DNA from: Moesziomyces globuligerus | Taxonomy: Eukaryota; Basidiomycota; Ustilaginomycetes; Ustilaginales; Ustilaginaceae | Reading direction: 5' to 3' | Length of the DNA stretch: 64,000 nucleotides | Assembly (NCBI GenBank): GCA_030849465.1 | Contig: JARVLF010000016.1 | Span: 744,001-808,000 of the forward strand | In this document: in pieces, positions 47,665-58,800 of the stretch | Numbering within the stretch: the stretch's first letter is position 1 | How the letters are laid out: every line of letters begins with the position of its first letter | Translations under genes and position numbers: made by a program | The notes under the pieces: model-generated | What the model was told of the DNA's origin: nothing | Databases searched by the model: none | What the model saw: the letters and a program-made list of their open reading frames with translations, nothing else

Positions 47665-50600
47665 ATGCGTCGGCCGGCAGCTCCCACCGGCGATGTGCTC
47701 GACCTCGACTACGGCAGTGCCGATGGGCCCTCTGTCGGAGACGGCCAAGGGGACGCGACAAATGAAGTTGCGCAACACCCAGCTGGTGCAGATGAAGCTC
47801 AACGTGCTGCTCGATCCCACCAAACGTCGAATGATCTCCTTGGTCCCGCGCGCAAGCTGCCTGCAGCCTACGACACCGACGATCTGGACCGCACAACTCA
47901 GGCAGCATCTACCAGTCTCCAGCCCGCCACTTCCAACGGCTTCCATGCTCCAGACCAGACCGACTCAGCCGGCGGCGTAGATGTGCACGCAGTCGCTGGT
48001 CCGTCTTCGCTCAGGGAGACGGCACCGTTTGGCTCTGGCTTGCTGGCTCACATTGGCTCGGCGCATGCAGATGCAGGCGCGGCTGAGGGCCCGCGCTCGT
48101 GGGCTGATGCTGCGTTGCAACATCCTCCGCCTCCTTCCTATCCGCCGCCCGCGCTCCCACACGCCGATGTGCAGCCCTTTCCGACCCACGAAGGATACGG
48201 TCCCAACCTGCCCCAGCTGCATTCCACTGGCTTTGAGCCAAATCAGCAAGCTCGGCATGGCGCCGCCTATTTTGGAGTGCCTGCGCACCACGCGGTGCCA
48301 AGTGGCCGCTCCGACCCCTACTCACAGCCTGGCCAACAGCTCTATGCACCCTACGACCTGCCCTACGATCCTCGCATGCCCATGCCCTACGACCCATACG
48401 CCATGGGAGCCTTGCCACCCCAGTTTCCTCTTCCACCACTCCTTCCGACCCCGCCATACCCAGGAGGCTATGCAGGGCAGTCCATGGATGTAAGCTCATT
48501 GGGTTATCAGGCCGCCCATTTGAACCGGAAGCAACGGAAGAAAATGCTCAAGAACCAAAAGAAAAAGGATAAGAAGCTTCAGGCGCTCTCGGCCACGGCG
48601 ATGCCGTTCGAGCCAAGTCCCTCCAGCGCCGAGCTCACTTGGACCGAAGACGGCAAGCCGCAAGCACTAGCCATGATCAGCGAGCTCCGATCCCGTGGAG
48701 TGCTACCGGCCAGGTTGACCGAATACGGCGTGCCCCTCGCGCTGATCGAAGCTTGCTGTTCCGAGCTCGGCGTAGCCGTTCAAGGTGCCGGAGCATCAGA
48801 GCAAGCAGAAGTGCAGTCAGCGAAAGAGTCAAAGGAAGGTGAAGCTCAGCCGGCGAACACCACGATACAGACTACCAAGGCAGAAGATGAGCTGCTGTCT
48901 AAGAAAGACAGCGGTGTCCCGCTCACACCGCTCGAAGAGCTCCGAAGGAAGGTGCTAGCCTCGCGTCTCGCCAAGGCGGCCGCCGCCTCTCGAGCTGCGT
49001 CGCAAGATGCCGCCGAGTCCGCTCCTCCCGGCACCGAGAGCTCTGGCAGTCAGTCGACACCTTTCGACCGTGTCGCTACCTCGGGAGAGTCCGAGGCGCT
49101 CCTTTCTCAGATTGGCGCGACACTGCGCGGCCTCCTGCAACCTGCACAGACACCTTCGGACCCGGCCTCGAGCACGTCTCGGAAGCGACCGTACCGGGAT
49201 GTCGACGCGGTTGACCAAGGCCAGCTTGCTAAGTCAGGCGATCTCGCCGCCAGTGAAGCTGCTTCTACACCTCTACCGAGTCGGAGGCAACGCGTCTCGT
49301 ATGCGGACAACTTCAGTCGGGCGGTAGCGCCGTCGGGCGAGGTCGACCTCAATACGCCGCTGCCTGAGCTTCCGGACTTCGGCAGATCACCACAGCCACC
49401 TGCCTCGCGTCGAAGGCCGGCCGCGGCGGACTTCGACATGGACGAGTACGCTCCGCCTCTCGTGCGGGCGGACAGGTTTTTGGATGTGCCCTCGGGCCTC
49501 AACACGGTGGTCGATCTGTCGGACGACGAGGCGGATGAGGAAGAACTCGCAGCTTTCGACAGCGCCGATGGCTGGAACGAGGTACGGCTGGCCGTGGACC
49601 CGCGCCGCGTGGTGGAGCTGAGGCAGCGCACAGCGACGGAGCACTACGACTCGTTCTGCGAGTTCAGCGGTCTGCCTGCTTCGCGTAGAGCGGGGACGCC
49701 CCACCGCGAGAGCACCAGCCGTGAGGAGGGTGCGGAGCAGGAGGGGGGTGTTCAACGCGACACGCCAGCGGCCACGGCTGTATCGGTACCGTCGCCAGGG
49801 GGTCCAAGCACGCCATCGCGCGAGGATCTTCTGCGCAAGGAGCTCGAGATCAAGCAGCTGATGCGCAAGATCGAGCTAATGGAGCAGCGCAAGAAGCACC
49901 AGGAAGCCGCTGCGGCACAGACGAGCCCGCAGGAGGCTGTCAAGAACGGCGACGTGCCATCCTCGGCGATTGATGCGGAGGACCCGGAGGTCCAGACTCA
50001 GAGCTTTAAGGTTGGCCCCTCGGCGGCGAGCGCGAAGGATGCGCAGGCCGGTGGGGTTACGTCGAGCGTGCGGCTCGACCCGGCGCTGCAGAAGCAGCGC
50101 GAAAAGCTGCTGGCGCTCCTCGCGAGCAAGCGTCAGACCGTCGAGGCTGGCACTGACACCAAGGAGGTGACGAACGACGAGGGGTCGAAGACGGTGGATG
50201 CGCAGGCTGAAGACGCTGTCGTCTCGCGCACGGAGGTGAGTGCAGTTCCTCGTCCTGGAAGCGATGTGTTCGTGGGATCCATTGACCATTTCCTTGCCCC
50301 GGCGATCGGCAGCAGGTTGAGGCTGGGCGCTCGCGCTACGTGCCGCTGGTCCCGAAGTTGTTCTCCAGCGTACGTGTCGTCCTCGCTCCTCCTGCCCCTC
50401 TACTTACGTCTTGCCTTTCTTTCCAGCTCGCGTACTCACCCGTCTTGCTTGATGTGTCCTGTTGTCGTAGGTGGCGAGCACGGTGCGTGCGTACTTGCCC
50501 TCGCTTGCGTGGCGCGCGGCGCCGGGCGAGGGCGGCGCGGCGCTCAAGTGGTGTCCGCGTGAGGCGGATGGAGGTCGCTGTGGTGATGTCCATTGCAGAC

Positions 50601-50762
50601 AGCGACACGCAGCAGGTAAGTCCGCTCCCCGCGGGGCTTCGGCGACAAGTTCGTCGCGGGTGTTCGAGCGTCGTTCCTCGTTTACGCCCTCTCACTTTGC
50701 TCGCGTCTCTTTGGCTGTGCACAGACTTGGATCCCGACCTTGAGCCGGAGCATTTCGAATAG
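47665..50762 (+). CDS. RED1: Red1/ZFC3H1-type zinc-finger protein (MTREC/NURS scaffold), three introns at 3' end
   Basis: Red1 is the scaffold that joins the Mtl1 helicase to partners and sends nuclear RNAs to the exosome. I model four exons: 47665-50235, 50313-50369, 50471-50615 and 50725-50762, giving 936 residues. All junctions keep frame (phases 0, 0, 1). Donors are GTGAGT, GTACGT and GTAAGT; acceptors are CAG, TAG and CAG. Exon 3 encodes WCPREADGGRCGDVHCRQRH, with Cys904-x8-Cys913-x4-Cys918-x3-His922, the exact spacing of the zf-C3H1 finger of Red1/ZFC3H1. Exon 4 closes with DLDPDLEPEHFE. Upstream lie a Pro-rich disordered half, a lysine-rich segment (RKQRKKMLKNQKKKDKK) and a short coiled coil (about 716-752). 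Simply reading on from exon 1 loses the finger and gives a meaningless tail. Family assignment rests mainly on the finger and architecture. The ATG at 47665 is in CACCATG. Confidence 0.8.
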
Positions 50763-50911
50763 GTAAGGCCAAAGTTCCCTCCAGCAGGCATTGTTTATGT
50801 TTCGTAGCATTGTTGCGCACACGCGCGGCTGCAATGTCGAATCATCGTGGTTCTGCGCACGCACTGTGGACTGATGAGCATCGGATTGGCTCAGGGAGCG
50901 GGGAAGGGGGA

Positions 50912-53305
50912 TTAGGCGAGGTAGGAGTAGGTATCCTTCTGGTCCTCTGCGCGTTCGAGGTATTCTTTGTCGATGAGTTGGTCGATGGCCTTCTTGATGT
51001 CTGGGACGCGTGGGGTGAAGCGGCTCGAGACCTGGGCGACGGTTTCCTGGATGAGGGTTTGGTGTTTGATTTGCTTTCGGCTCTTCATGATGCGCACGAT
51101 GGTCGCCTGGAGGAGCAGTCTACGATCTTCGTCGACCGTCTTGAGCACGTCGTTGGATTCAATCTTTTGCTCCGACTTGATGGGCAGGTTGAGATTGACG
51201 CGCAACTTTTTCGACTTGAAGTTGACATTCAACTCGAAATCCTCTCCGTTGGCCTGGAGTACTTTGGCCTTTGTCAACATGGCCAATACCGGCTTGAGCG
51301 TCGCATCATTCAAACCCGTAGCCTGCGCCAACTCGGCCTTGCTCAACACATCGTTTGTGTTGAACTGCAACAGCACCGCCGTCTGAAAGGTCGAGGTCTG
51401 AAACTGCAACTTCTGCTGCAGATAGTTGGCCCGCACCTCGTTCTTGCTCAGCTGCCAAAGCCAGGTCAGCTTCCTCCCCGAATGCTTGGCACTGTAATGC
51501 CGTCCAAACCTCTCGTACGTCGCCAACAACTCGGTCGGGATACTGAACTCGGTCGTCGGCGCCTGCAAAGGCCAAAACCCATTCGCCAAAACCAACGCAT
51601 AGAAGTCCACCTCCAACTCGGCCTTGTCGTGGTTCTTGACCATGGTCTCCTTGAACTGGTCGTTCAACTCCTTCGAAAGACCCATATCCGTAAACATCCT
51701 CGCCAGCTTGGCCGTATACTCGAATCCGCACGCCTCCTTGAGCCGGCTGATCATGTTGGCCTCGGCATCGTCCGACGCCGAAGCAAAGTTGACCAGCCGC
51801 TTGGCGAGCATCTTGGAGTAGAACTTCTGGAACACGTCCTTGTCCTCGATGTACTTGAACACCACCATCACGTCGGTCAGCGCCTCCTCGAGCGACGCCT
51901 CGCCCGTCGTCTTGTTCGACTTCTTGAGCAGCGCGTCCGTATGCTTGGCCAGCAGCTCGGGCGACTTGGACGTCGACGTCCCCGTCGCCTTGTTGCGGTT
52001 CACAAAGTCGCGGCACGCCTTGTCCAGCGCCGCCAAGAAGCCCGCCTCGCCGCGGAACGCCACGTTGATCGTGTTGAGGTTGGTGCGGTGCGCGTCCAGC
52101 AGCGCCGAAACGTACGCGCCCGGATCGAGCGAGTCACTTGCTGCCGCAGCCACCCCGGCAGCAGCAGTCGAGGTCGAAGCGGCAGCCCCGTTGGTGGCCG
52201 CACCGGTATCGGCACCGCCCACGACCTTGTCGACCGCCGCCAGGCCCACACGCTTGACGTGCTGTTCGAACTTGTTGCGCAGCGGCTCGAGTCCCTCGGG
52301 AATGCGCGAGAGTAGCGTGTAGATGCGCGTGAGGTCGTCGGCGTGCTCGCGGTCGAGCAGCTGCTGGAACTCGTCCCAGAGCATGGACGAGTGGCGGCGC
52401 ACGAGCACATTGTCGCACGTCGGCACGAGCTTGGTGCGCGTCGATGCGTGCAGGTAGAGCTCGACGCGGTCCTCCTCCTCCTTGAGGCGCGTCTCGGCCT
52501 TCTTCATGTAATCCGTGGCCGTGTTCTGCGCCACAAATGCGTCGGACTCGGCGATGTAGTAGGCCTCGGTCGCCTCGAGGAAGGGCTTCTCGAACTCCTG
52601 TCGGTAGACGTCCAGGTTCTGGCGGTTGGTATCGGTCTCGTCGAGACCGAGCGAGACGAGCGAGTCGACGACCTTCTTGACGAGCGAGGCCTCGATGACC
52701 TCGCCGTTGCGCTGCTTCTCGATCTGCTTGAGCAGCGCGTGCACGAGGCGGCCCTTCTGCTGGACGTAGCGGAACATGTGCTCCTTCCACTGCACAAGCG
52801 CGAGGATGTAGACCGTGTAGACGTACTTGCGGCCCTCATCCTTTTCGCGCTTGACCCAGTGGCGATTGAGGTAGGCAAAGAGGCGGTGGACAAAGTTGGC
52901 GCCCGTGGTGTAGCGGTCCCACTCGGTGGCGTAGTAGCGCAGCAGCGGCTCTTCGGAGAGGCCGTCGGAGCCCTGACGGACCTGCTCGAGGTGGGTTCGG
53001 AAGTAGCCGATGAGGCAGTTGTAAAGCTCGGCGCCGACGAGGTTCGTGCCGCCTTTTGAGCCGAAGGAGCCCGAGGAGCGGCCGAGGACGGTGGAGGAGG
53101 AGGCGAGGGAGGAGGAGGTGAAGTGGTTGTAGGCGACGGTATAGAGCTCCATATAGCGCGGGTATGTCATGCCTTCCTTGAGGCGCGTCATCATGAGGTC
53201 GATGCCCGGCTCGAGAAAGCCCCAAGTGGCCTTGGCATCGTGCACCGCGGGCAGACGGCTGGCAGAGCTCGAGCCGGCGGACGACGAGGAAGCGGCGGCA
53301 GACAT
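50912..53305 (-). CDS. CUL1: Cullin-1 (SCF ubiquitin ligase scaffold)
   Basis: This 797-residue protein is the predicted scaffold that binds Skp1/F-box proteins at its N-terminus and Rbx1 at its C-terminus. The N-terminal cullin repeats start with TWGFLEPGIDLMMTRL and include MYTVYILALVQWKEHMF-like helices. The cullin homology domain contains YTAKLARMFTDMGLS and LNAFQ-type segments. The neddylation site is Lys741 in IVRIMKSRK, and the winged-helix end IDQLIDKEYLERAEDQKDTYSYLA is the classical cullin C-terminus. An Ala/Ser/Thr-rich, probably disordered insertion (about residues 355-395) interrupts the N-terminal half. The C-terminal YLA and overall similarity favour Cul1 over Cul3 or Cul4. The start is the only ATG upstream of the conserved N-terminus. 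It is intronless and convergent with RED1 (149 bp between stops). Confidence 0.94.
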   Translation of the reverse strand: MSAAASSSSAGSSSASRLPAVHDAKATWGFLEPGIDLMMTRLKEGMTYPRYMELYTVAYNHFTSSSLASSSTVLGRSSGSFGSKGGTNLVGAELYNCLIGYFRTHLEQVRQGSDGLSEEPLLRYYATEWDRYTTGANFVHRLFAYLNRHWVKREKDEGRKYVYTVYILALVQWKEHMFRYVQQKGRLVHALLKQIEKQRNGEVIEASLVKKVVDSLVSLGLDETDTNRQNLDVYRQEFEKPFLEATEAYYIAESDAFVAQNTATDYMKKAETRLKEEEDRVELYLHASTRTKLVPTCDNVLVRRHSSMLWDEFQQLLDREHADDLTRIYTLLSRIPEGLEPLRNKFEQHVKRVGLAAVDKVVGGADTGAATNGAAASTSTAAAGVAAAASDSLDPGAYVSALLDAHRTNLNTINVAFRGEAGFLAALDKACRDFVNRNKATGTSTSKSPELLAKHTDALLKKSNKTTGEASLEEALTDVMVVFKYIEDKDVFQKFYSKMLAKRLVNFASASDDAEANMISRLKEACGFEYTAKLARMFTDMGLSKELNDQFKETMVKNHDKAELEVDFYALVLANGFWPLQAPTTEFSIPTELLATYERFGRHYSAKHSGRKLTWLWQLSKNEVRANYLQQKLQFQTSTFQTAVLLQFNTNDVLSKAELAQATGLNDATLKPVLAMLTKAKVLQANGEDFELNVNFKSKKLRVNLNLPIKSEQKIESNDVLKTVDEDRRLLLQATIVRIMKSRKQIKHQTLIQETVAQVSSRFTPRVPDIKKAIDQLIDKEYLERAEDQKDTYSYLA

Positions 53306-54201
53306 GGCGGCTCGGACCGGAGCAGCTTGCCTGGGTGGTGGACGGATGGCAGGCGATGCGATAGGAAGCGTTTCGGCCGCAGTCGAGCGGTGATGTACCC
53401 GGTATGAGTTTGACGAAGAGGAGGCTTGCAGACGCTGACAGGGCTAGCTGATGGTCTGTTTGCCACGAGGGCGGGAGCGCAATTTCCGAGCGTTTCTGGT
53501 CGTGGAGCGACTGTCTTCGCTTGCAGGTGGTGTTCTCGGAGACGGCCGTCTCGATCGTGCCCAGACTGAATAGCAAGCCGATCTGATATGGGGTGATGAG
53601 ATGGAGGCGGATGGTGAGGGCTTAGCAAGCCCGCCGGTGATGCATGGAACGGGCAACTTCAGCTCGTGCATGCGGGCGCAAGGCGTGGCGGAATGAGGGC
53701 ATAGGAGAATGGAGCGCGATCGCAATCTCGCAATCTGACACCTTGGAGCGGCACTTTTGCCTGTAAAGTCCGAGCCACGGCTATGAACCACCGCACGCTG
53801 ATGAGAGAAGCGACGCGCCGCTGCTCTTCTACGTATCGCTCAGTCTTGACGCACGTCCCCCGGCCCGCTCTGGCTGCCGCGTGCCTGCGTCGTCTGAGCA
53901 GTGCAGAGCTGCCGTGATCGGGTCCTTCGCCTCCACATCCATCTTTTGGCCTAGTTTCCATTTTTCGGGCGATGCGCCAAGCCTAGTCTAACATGCTCAC
54001 CGCGAGCTCACAGCCCCAGCTTGTCATACGCCACTCAACCACGACGATGCATACGCACATGCGCCTCACACAGTCCACACTCGAGAGCCTGCATGGGAGC
54101 AGTGGTGTCCAGATTACAAGTGTCAGATGAGTGATCTACGTTTGAACAGTGACGATAGGGACCAGAATGGCGTTCTAGCAGAAGCACACGCGTCAGACCG
54201 A
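53306..54201. other. Intergenic region between CUL1 and COQ5, 896 bp
   Basis: Both flanking genes run leftward, so this holds the COQ5 3' end and the CUL1 promoter. Short open frames occur on both strands, but none is supported as a gene. I see no RNA gene or repeat. Confidence 0.5.
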
Positions 54202-55368
54202 TCAGAGCTTGATGCCCGTCCAGATGGTGGCAACACCAAACGTCAGATCTTCCCACGCACCTGCGACATCTTCGCCGCCGGGTGCGCTGCCAGACTCAGC
54301 TGGGAAGCCCAGGCTGGTAGCAGTGGGCGAGCCAGGCAGATGGAAGCCGGCGTCCCTCATCATCCTGGCAAACTGCGGCTGCGTCGGGAAGCGCTCGATC
54401 GATTCAACCAGGTACTGGTACGATGCGCGGTCGCCTGCGAGCATCTGTCCCAGCGGAGGAAGCACGTTGAAGCTGTACTGCTTGTACGCCTCGGCCAGGA
54501 AAGGGACGTTGACCTTGCCGAACTCGAGGCAGCTGAACACGCCGCCGGGCTTGAGCACGCGGTACGCCTGCTTGAGAACCTCGTCAATGTGCGTGCAGTT
54601 GCGGATACCAAAGGCCATCGTGAACAGGTCGATCGACTCGTCGGGGATAGGCTCGCTCACCAGCGGCGGAAGGTACGGCTGCTTGCTGTTGGGCCCACGC
54701 GCCGGCTCGGGAGGCACGGGCATGGTCGAGTCGAGCTGTTCGGCGTTGCCCAACTGGAACGTCACCTGCGGTCCGCCCCAGTACATGGTCTGCTTGAATC
54801 GCTTCTGCCCCTCCTTGAGCATGCTCGGGTTGATGTCAAGGACGGTGACGTGCGTCTCTCGGTCAAAGTGCTTGGTGCGCGCATGGTCCAGGATGCGCAG
54901 CGCAATGTCGCCCGTGCCGCCCGCCACGTCCAGCACCTTGATCCCTCCGCGCGGGTCGAGCTTCGAGACAAAATGATCCTTCCACAGCCTATGGATGCCC
55001 AGCGACATGGCGTCGTTCATCACATCGTACTTGGATGCCACGGACGAGAACACCGACGCGACCATCGACTCCTTCTCCTCCTCTGCCACCGTCTTGAAGC
55101 CAAAGTGCGTCTGCTTCGGATCGGGCGCCGCACCCTCCGAGTTGAACGTCGCAGCAGGTCTTGAGGAGGCAAAGGTGGAAGATGCCGAAGCGTCGTTCTG
55201 CTGCGGATGCGAAGAAGGGGGGAAGTTGCCCGTGGGTGGTCGATCCGAGCGGCTGTAGGGGCTCGAGACGAAGGTGCGCGAGGATGTCGCGACCGACTGG
55301 CGAGGCGCATTCGATGCAGCCGACAGCGTCGACCGCAGCGCAGACAGTGTGTACCTCTGAGCAACCAT
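54202..55368 (-). CDS. COQ5: COQ5, 2-methoxy-6-polyprenyl-1,4-benzoquinol C-methyltransferase
   Basis: This 388-residue mitochondrial enzyme adds the C-methyl group in ubiquinone biosynthesis, as part of the CoQ synthome on the matrix face of the inner membrane. The UbiE/COQ5 motifs are clear: FSSVASKYDVMNDAMSLGIH, the SAM motif VLDVAGGTGDIAL, DINPSML, the signature MAFGIRNCTHIDEVL, and LKPGGVFSCLEFGKV. The first 60 residues are rich in Ser, Arg and Ala with few acidic residues, a likely mitochondrial presequence. A Pro-rich insertion of about 25 residues separates NAEQLD from the PDESIDLFTMAFG segment. The ATG at 55368 begins the presequence and has a good context (AACATGG); the frame is open further upstream but that part is not presequence-like. 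It is divergent from the nucleoporin gene. Confidence 0.95.
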   Translation of the reverse strand: MVAQRYTLSALRSTLSAASNAPRQSVATSSRTFVSSPYSRSDRPPTGNFPPSSHPQQNDASASSTFASSRPAATFNSEGAAPDPKQTHFGFKTVAEEEKESMVASVFSSVASKYDVMNDAMSLGIHRLWKDHFVSKLDPRGGIKVLDVAGGTGDIALRILDHARTKHFDRETHVTVLDINPSMLKEGQKRFKQTMYWGGPQVTFQLGNAEQLDSTMPVPPEPARGPNSKQPYLPPLVSEPIPDESIDLFTMAFGIRNCTHIDEVLKQAYRVLKPGGVFSCLEFGKVNVPFLAEAYKQYSFNVLPPLGQMLAGDRASYQYLVESIERFPTQPQFARMMRDAGFHLPGSPTATSLGFPAESGSAPGGEDVAGAWEDLTFGVATIWTGIKL

Positions 55369-55891
55369 GTTTGCGGGTATAGAGGAGAATCGATGTGGCA
55401 AGGTGGGATGGAGGTGCTTCTGGCAAGAAGATATTGAAATCCGCCACATTTGTTCATCTTTCGGAAGACGGAGCCAAGCTGCCGCCGTTTGTCGCCGACC
55501 TGGATTCCGCGCCATTTCCAAAAAGCGCAGCAGCAATTTCTCGAAGACTTCGAAGACTTGAGCCCGATCGCGCACCCCGATCCACTGACGAGTCGTCTGC
55601 TGCGCCCGTCGGATCTTCCGAAAAGCGGCTTGGGCCTAAGCTTTGTGGATCACGCTGCTTCCATTCCATCTCGTCCTTCCACCCACACCTCTTGATCTTG
55701 CTCCGCACCATCAACGCAGTCGGGCGCTGCACTGATCATCGCGCAAACCTTTCTCCTATGCGCAACACCCGCTCGCTCGCTCGCCTGCTCACAACACCCC
55801 TCGTCGATCGTTGATTTGCCTTGCTGCCAACGCGGCTTCCATCGCGCTCAGCGCCAGCGCATGCGCGTCGCCCCTCGATCTTCGCGCCACC
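55369..55891. other. Divergent promoter region of COQ5 and the Nup214-like gene
   Basis: This 523-bp gap contains the promoters of both genes. Open frames here overlap on several strands but have no protein features. A pyrimidine-rich run (about 55650-55700) precedes the nucleoporin start. Confidence 0.5.
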
Positions 55892-58800
55892 ATGTCCACC
55901 TTTGCCTACACAGAAGCAGATGCGGCCGAGGCAGAGGCTAAGCATCTTGTGCTCCGTCAGATCGCCAAGGATGTCACCGTCCGTCTCTCGGAGCCTCTTC
56001 GCGTCTCCGAATCCAAGCTCCACACCAATCTGCTCTCGGTCTCGGATGTCAACGGCCTCGTCTTCGCCGCCACCAACACCGGCTTCTCTGTTATCCGCAC
56101 CTCAGATCTGAGAGCCTTCTACGCTGCCGCTGCCCGCAACACTTCGCCCGCATTCGACAAGCAGCTTCGCTCCGTAGACACCGCTTCCGCTGCTTCCATC
56201 GCATCGCTTCCCACCTTCGTCCGCTCCGCCGACAACCACGCTTCGGTCCTCGTCGGCTTCCAGAACGGTGTCATTGCAGCATGGTCCGTCTCGGGCCTGG
56301 TCCAAGGCGACAGACTGGACCCCGTCTTTGTCCTGCAGCCTCCTTCTGCCAACCTGTCCTTGATCGACCTTGTCCCCAATCCCTCCGACCGACCCGAACT
56401 CGCCGTCGCCCTTTATCGTCAGGATGGCACCACAGGTGTTGCATCGGGCATCCCAATCATGGTCGACGTACGTTCTGGTTCCTTCGGTGCTCAGCTGAAC
56501 GCTACAGGCTCCCACGCCACGGCCGTCTGCTGGTCCGTCAAGGGCAAGCAGATCGCTGTCGGCCTCGAGTCAGGCGAGATCGTTCAGATCACGCCAGAGG
56601 GAGAGCCGAAGGATCGCATCGCAAAGCCGGAGTCGTTGTCGGGAGCTTACTACGTCTCCGACCTCCGCTGGCTGGAGAACCACGTCTTCATCGCGACCTA
56701 CAACCTCCCATCCTCTGGCTCGCCAGACGACGATCCCGAGCACTCGTACGAGGTCTTCACCGTCCTTCGCGACGCCAAGGCCGGGCAGATCACCTTTGCA
56801 AAGATGCCGATGGATCCAGCACCACCATATGGCGATACGGCACGCACCGGCACTCGCTACACCGCATGGCTTAAAGCATGGGATCCTTCCAAACACCTCG
56901 TCTTCGTCGCAAGCGGACCTAGCACCGATGTGGGCCTCATCTCGTGCTCAGCGACCGAAAGCGGCCCTTCAGCCTGGGCTACGGTCGAGCTCGAAGAGAC
57001 CTCCAAGCCTATTCTCCCCTTCTCCTCAATAGATCAGTCTTCGGACACTGCACCCGTCGCAGTCGACTTTGATCTGACGTCCTCAGATGAGGTCGACGAC
57101 CCGAATGCAGTCGCGAGGGGCGACGGTAAGACCAAGCTGGCGGCCGTCCCAATCCTTTACGTGTACACATCCGATGGCGTCTTGCTCGCCTACAATGTCA
57201 TCAACACGCAAGGACCCTTCCACGGCATGGTGACCCCGTCAGCCACTCCTTCGCAGGCCCCTGCAGCCCCAGCCCCAGCACCTGCTCCAACACCGGCCAC
57301 GGCATCTGCTGCTCCGGCGTCCACTGCGCCCAGCCAGCCGAGTCCTGGCGCTTCCGCGTTTGGGTCCACCTCGGCATTCGGCCAGAAATCCTCCTTCGGA
57401 CAGTCCTCAGCCTTCGGCGCCAAACCAGCGTTCGGATCCACGACGTCTGCCTTTGGACAGTCTTCCGCGTTTGGTCAGTCCTCAGCATTTGAGTCACCTT
57501 CCAGCGGCGCATCAAATGGGTCGAGCGCCTTTGGTGCACCTTCGAAGCCATCCAGTGGATTTGGCTTCGGCGCCTTCAGTGGAGCAGGTGCCGCTGGCGC
57601 AGGGAAACAGACATCGGCATTCGGCTCAACAGGATTCGGCTTCGGCAGCGCTACCAACAAGGAAAGTGCTACTCCCCCGACAACGACTGCAGATGCTGAC
57701 AAGCCGACCGCTGTCACTCCGGCGGTGACGGCACCTGCTACGACCAGCGCTTTCGGTGCCAAGCCGGCAGCTTCCGCTTTCGGATCCGCTTCCGCAAGTC
57801 CCGCACAGGCTTCCACTGCGGCACCTTCTGCCTTCGGATCGACTTCCGCGTTCGGCCAGACGACAGCGAAGTCAGCTTTCGGCCAGTCCTCCGCATTCGG
57901 CTCCACTTCGGCCTTCGGCACAGCGCCTGCCTTTGGATCTACATCCTCGCCCTTTGCATCGTCCAAGACCAGCACTCCGACCCAAGCCAGCCCAGGCTCC
58001 GCCTTCAGCGCTTTCGGCAGTCCCGCTGCCGGCAAAGACGCCAGCTCCGCTTCGACGGGCTCCGCATTCGGTGGATTTGCTGCCAAGGCACCCAGCGCCT
58101 TTGGGGCAACCTCGAGCCCATCCTCGGGCTCCGTGTTCGGCAGCGGCGGTAAGCTCGAGACCAAAAGCGAGAGCGCCTCGACTGGGTTGTTTGGCTCGTC
58201 TGCTTCGAGTGCGTCAAAGCCGACCGCATCCGCATTCGGCTCCACCCCTTCGGCCTTTGGTCAAGGCACGTTCTCGGCATTCGCGGCTAACAAACAGGCG
58301 GAAGAAAAGACCAAAGGCGCCGAGGCCTCGGAAAGTGCCAGCAAGGACTCGGGCAGCTTCTCTTTCGGCGGAATGGGTGATATGTTCTCGAGCAATGACT
58401 CGGCGCTTTCGTCTCAGAAGGAGGCAAAGGACCAGGCGGAGACGCACAAAACGCAAGAGCGCGCCTCAACGCCAGACTCGGGAGTCAACTCGACGGTGCA
58501 GACGCCAAAGAGCGACACGGCAGCAAAGCCGTTCTCGTTCAACCCATCGGGAACCTTCGGCGGAAACAGCACAGCAAATGCGCAGGGCAAGGACGCGCAG
58601 ACCGCCAAAGCCACGTCGCCGCCGCCGCCTGCCGTGGCCTTCAGCTCTTTCCAGCCAGGCTTCAACGCGGGTGCCACGTTCGGTAGCCAACCTTTCTCGT
58701 TTGGCAACAAGCCCAACGCCAACACCTCTGCGTCGCCGTCGACATCGGCAGCCCAGGCAGCCGTTCCGACCAAAGGGGACGCGGAGGCCAAGGATGGCGA

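Noticed and set aside
50340..50762. A continuous 140-codon frame joining the end of the Red1 gene without splicing
   Set aside because: It shares the last exon's frame but passes through three introns' worth of splice signals and lacks the zinc finger. The spliced model explains the signals better.
50912..52315. A + strand open frame of 501 codons (from 50810)
   Set aside because: It is antisense to cullin-1, whose C-terminal and neddylation motifs are unmistakable.
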